Assembly: GCA_016217625.1 (NCBI GenBank)
Contig: JACRHK010000013.1
Location: forward strand, 1 to 6,705
Origin: Nitrospirota bacterium
GTDB lineage: Bacteria; Nitrospirota; RBG-16-64-22; JACRHK01
Length of the DNA: 6,705 nt
Direction: 5' to 3'
The position numbers and the translations under genes were made by a program. The notes under the pieces are model-generated. The model saw only the letters and a list, made by a program, of their open reading frames with translations. It searched no databases and was not told the DNA's origin. Shown here piece after piece: positions 6,118 to 6,705 of the stretch; position 1 is the stretch's first letter, and each line of letters starts with the position of its first letter.

Positions 6118-6152
6118 CCCCGCCATGAATGACGGGGCTTCTTCCAAGGAAG
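6118..6152. repeat. Pair of hairpins resembling an IS200/IS605-type end (remnant)
   Basis: CCCCGCCAT (6118-6126) pairs with ATGACGGGG (6129-6137) with one C/A mismatch, giving a hairpin capped by TGAA. A second hairpin, CTTCC-AA-GGAAG (6141-6152), follows at once. Hairpins of the form CCCCG...CGGGGCTT are common near the ends of IS200/IS605 elements, where TnpA recognises them as single strands. No tnpA or tnpB is present, so at most this is an orphan end or a small non-autonomous copy. Confidence 0.35.
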
Positions 6153-6184
6153 CGCTTTTAAATCCTCCCTTCCTCCCCGGCTTG

Positions 6185-6213
6185 CCCCGTGTGAAGCCTC
6201 GCTTCAATCGGGG
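6185..6213. repeat. Strong hairpin in the trpB2 upstream gap
   Basis: CCCCG (6185-6189) and CGGGG (6209-6213) enclose a two-base mismatch and then a perfect inner stem TGAAGC (6192-6197) / GCTTCA (6201-6206) with loop CTC. The right-hand CGGGG and the nearby GGGGCTTC (6224-6231) echo the GGGGCTTC at 6134-6141, so this is probably part of the same repetitive element. Confidence 0.45.
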
Positions 6214-6243
6214 CCTGAAGGCGGGGGCTTCCTGGGAGGAACG

Positions 6244-6377
6244 GGGTGAAACTCCCCTCCTCCTTGATGGGGGGAGGGCCAGGCCTGCCCTGAGTCCCGA
6301 GACGATGCTCGGGATAAACTCCGTCGAAGGGGTGGAGGTGGGAAAGCGCGAGGAGCGCCGTCATGCATCGCTCACCC
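6244..6377. repeat. MITE-like segment with short inverted ends and inner hairpins
   Basis: The segment opens with GGGTGA (6244-6249) and closes with its complement TCACCC (6372-6377). Inside are an imperfect CCCCTCC/GGGGAGG stem (about 6253-6277) and a perfect hairpin TCCCGAG (6295-6301) / CTCGGGA (6308-6314) with loop ACGATG. Phrases such as CCTGAGTC and GTCGAAGGGG have the look of dispersed intergenic repeats. The weak open frame across it (6125-6394) has no recognisable protein. I infer a non-coding repeat; whether it is dispersed needs the rest of the genome. Confidence 0.35.
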
Positions 6378-6392
6378 TCCCCTCGAGGGATT

Positions 6393-6441
6393 AGTCAATA
6401 GTCAATAGTCAATGGTCAATAGTCAATAGTCAATGGTCAAT
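6393..6441. repeat. Seven tandem heptamers RGTCAAT, flanked by GATTAG
   Basis: Seven uninterrupted 7-base units run AGTCAAT, AGTCAAT, AGTCAAT, GGTCAAT, AGTCAAT, AGTCAAT, GGTCAAT. The order A,A,G repeats twice, so a 21-base unit has been duplicated as well. GATTAG occurs on both sides (6389-6394 and 6442-6447). It resembles the short tandem heptamer repeats reported from cyanobacterial and other genomes. It is too short and spacer-free to be a CRISPR array. Such tracts can change copy number by replication slippage. Confidence 0.95.
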
Positions 6442-6467
6442 GATTAGGGGGGGTGATTTCTTAGCGA

Positions 6468-6487
6468 CCGGGTTCCAGATTGCCCGG
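6468..6487. other. Hairpin in the non-coding 3' part of the window
   Basis: CCGGG (6468-6472) pairs with CCCGG (6483-6487) around a 10-base loop. No T-run follows, so it is not a standard terminator. It is the first of several stems between 6468 and 6694 that together suggest a structured transcript. Confidence 0.35.
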
Positions 6488-6513
6488 ACAATGTCTGTCA
6501 AGTCGAGTTCTGA

Positions 6514-6539
6514 GCTTTACATGCGTTCGCATGCTAAGC
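6514..6539. other. Extended hairpin, candidate structured RNA element
   Basis: GCTT (6514-6517) and AAGC (6536-6539) form an outer stem, followed by two mismatched positions and then a perfect inner stem CATGCG (6520-6525) / CGCATG (6528-6533). A further outer pairing GTTCT (6507-6511) / AGAAC (6555-6559) is possible. The fold is strong for AT-poor DNA without a coding frame; I recognise no known family. Confidence 0.45.
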
Positions 6540-6593
6540 CAATCGAGCGAGCATAGAACGATGAACTTGTGTTTGAAATAAGAGCTGCGAGGG

Positions 6594-6694
6594 AGTTCCG
6601 CGATGGCTGGTGAGGGTGTAAGTCCCGGGCCGAACTGGGTTGGGAAGTGTCGAGGTCTTGCTGGCGGCATGGTCGCGGCCTCCCGGTTTGGAGG
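6594..6694 (+). ncRNA. Candidate structured leader or 5' part of an intron-like RNA
   Basis: Three nested stems are visible: AGTTC (6594-6598) with GAACT (6632-6636), GGCT (6605-6608) with GGCC (6628-6631), and GGG (6614-6616) with CCC (6624-6626) around TGTAAGT. The phrase GGTGTAAGTCC inside such a nest is reminiscent of domain I of bacterial group II introns, but no certain GUGYG 5' end is seen. Further on, CCTC (6679-6682) can pair either with GAGGTC (6652-6657, through GGCCTC) or, as CCTCC, with GGAGG (6690-6694). The second stem would hide a ribosome-binding-like sequence at the window end. The assignment to a family is uncertain. Confidence 0.3.
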
Positions 6695-6705
6695 AACTTT
6701 ACTTA

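Noticed and set aside
6125..6394. Plus-strand open frame of 89 codons in the hairpin cluster
   Set aside because: It spans several inverted repeats, has no ribosome binding site and no recognisable protein features.
6393..6441. CRISPR array
   Set aside because: Seven-base units without spacers; no cas genes nearby.
6594..6694. T-box, cobalamin or FMN riboswitch
   Set aside because: GGTGTAAGTCC looks superficially similar to parts of these, but the T-box sequence, the B12 box and the rest of the FMN core are absent.

Overview
The window looks like a chromosomal stretch of a GC-rich bacterium, probably an uncultured or environmental lineage. The housekeeping genes are at roughly 70% GC where I counted single lines (45 of 60 bases at 421-480, 43 of 60 at 5221-5280). 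The set of a bacterial prolyl-tRNA synthetase, an FCD-type GntR regulator, a double-CDGSH protein and a TrpB2-type tryptophan synthase beta chain does not fix the phylum, and I do not name one.

Layout. Bases 2-262 are the 3' end of proS. A 31-base gap follows, with a good sigma70-type promoter and then a GntR/FCD regulator (294-989). Thirty-five bases later, behind a strong ribosome binding site, lies a 79-residue protein with two CDGSH iron-sulfur motifs (1025-1264), probably on the same transcript. A second promoter (1325-1353) starts a two-gene unit: a 217-residue protein made of two copies of the RadC N-terminal helix-hairpin-helix module, without the RadC JAB domain (1360-2013), and an 860-residue DNA methyltransferase fusion (2010-4592) that overlaps it by ATGA. 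Convergent to this is trpB2 on the minus strand (4681-6027). From 6028 to the end there is no convincing gene. That part holds two dyads in front of trpB2, a cluster of GC-rich hairpins resembling a degenerate mobile element, seven tandem heptamers, and about 240 bases with several hairpins that look like a structured RNA or leader for something beyond the window.

The main point of interest is the 1360-4592 pair. The large protein combines a zinc-ribbon amino-methyltransferase (LDPFAGSG, CxxC...CxxC, TDPPY), a possible winged-helix region, a restriction-nuclease-like region with a D...ExE pattern, and a C-terminal QLGLF that matches the bacterial sliding-clamp-binding pentapeptide. Its translation appears coupled to the RadC-like DNA-binding protein. 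Parts of the methyltransferase gene are near 43-45% GC, well below the neighbours, which suggests acquisition by transfer. I infer a compact DNA modification/restriction or replication-linked DNA surveillance module; its function is not shown by the sequence.

A second theme is promoter geometry. In front of both the regulator gene and the RadC-like gene, the -35/-10 pair has a 17-base spacer and the start codon begins 7 bases after the -10 hexamer. Neither start has a Shine-Dalgarno sequence. Both mRNAs may therefore be leaderless.
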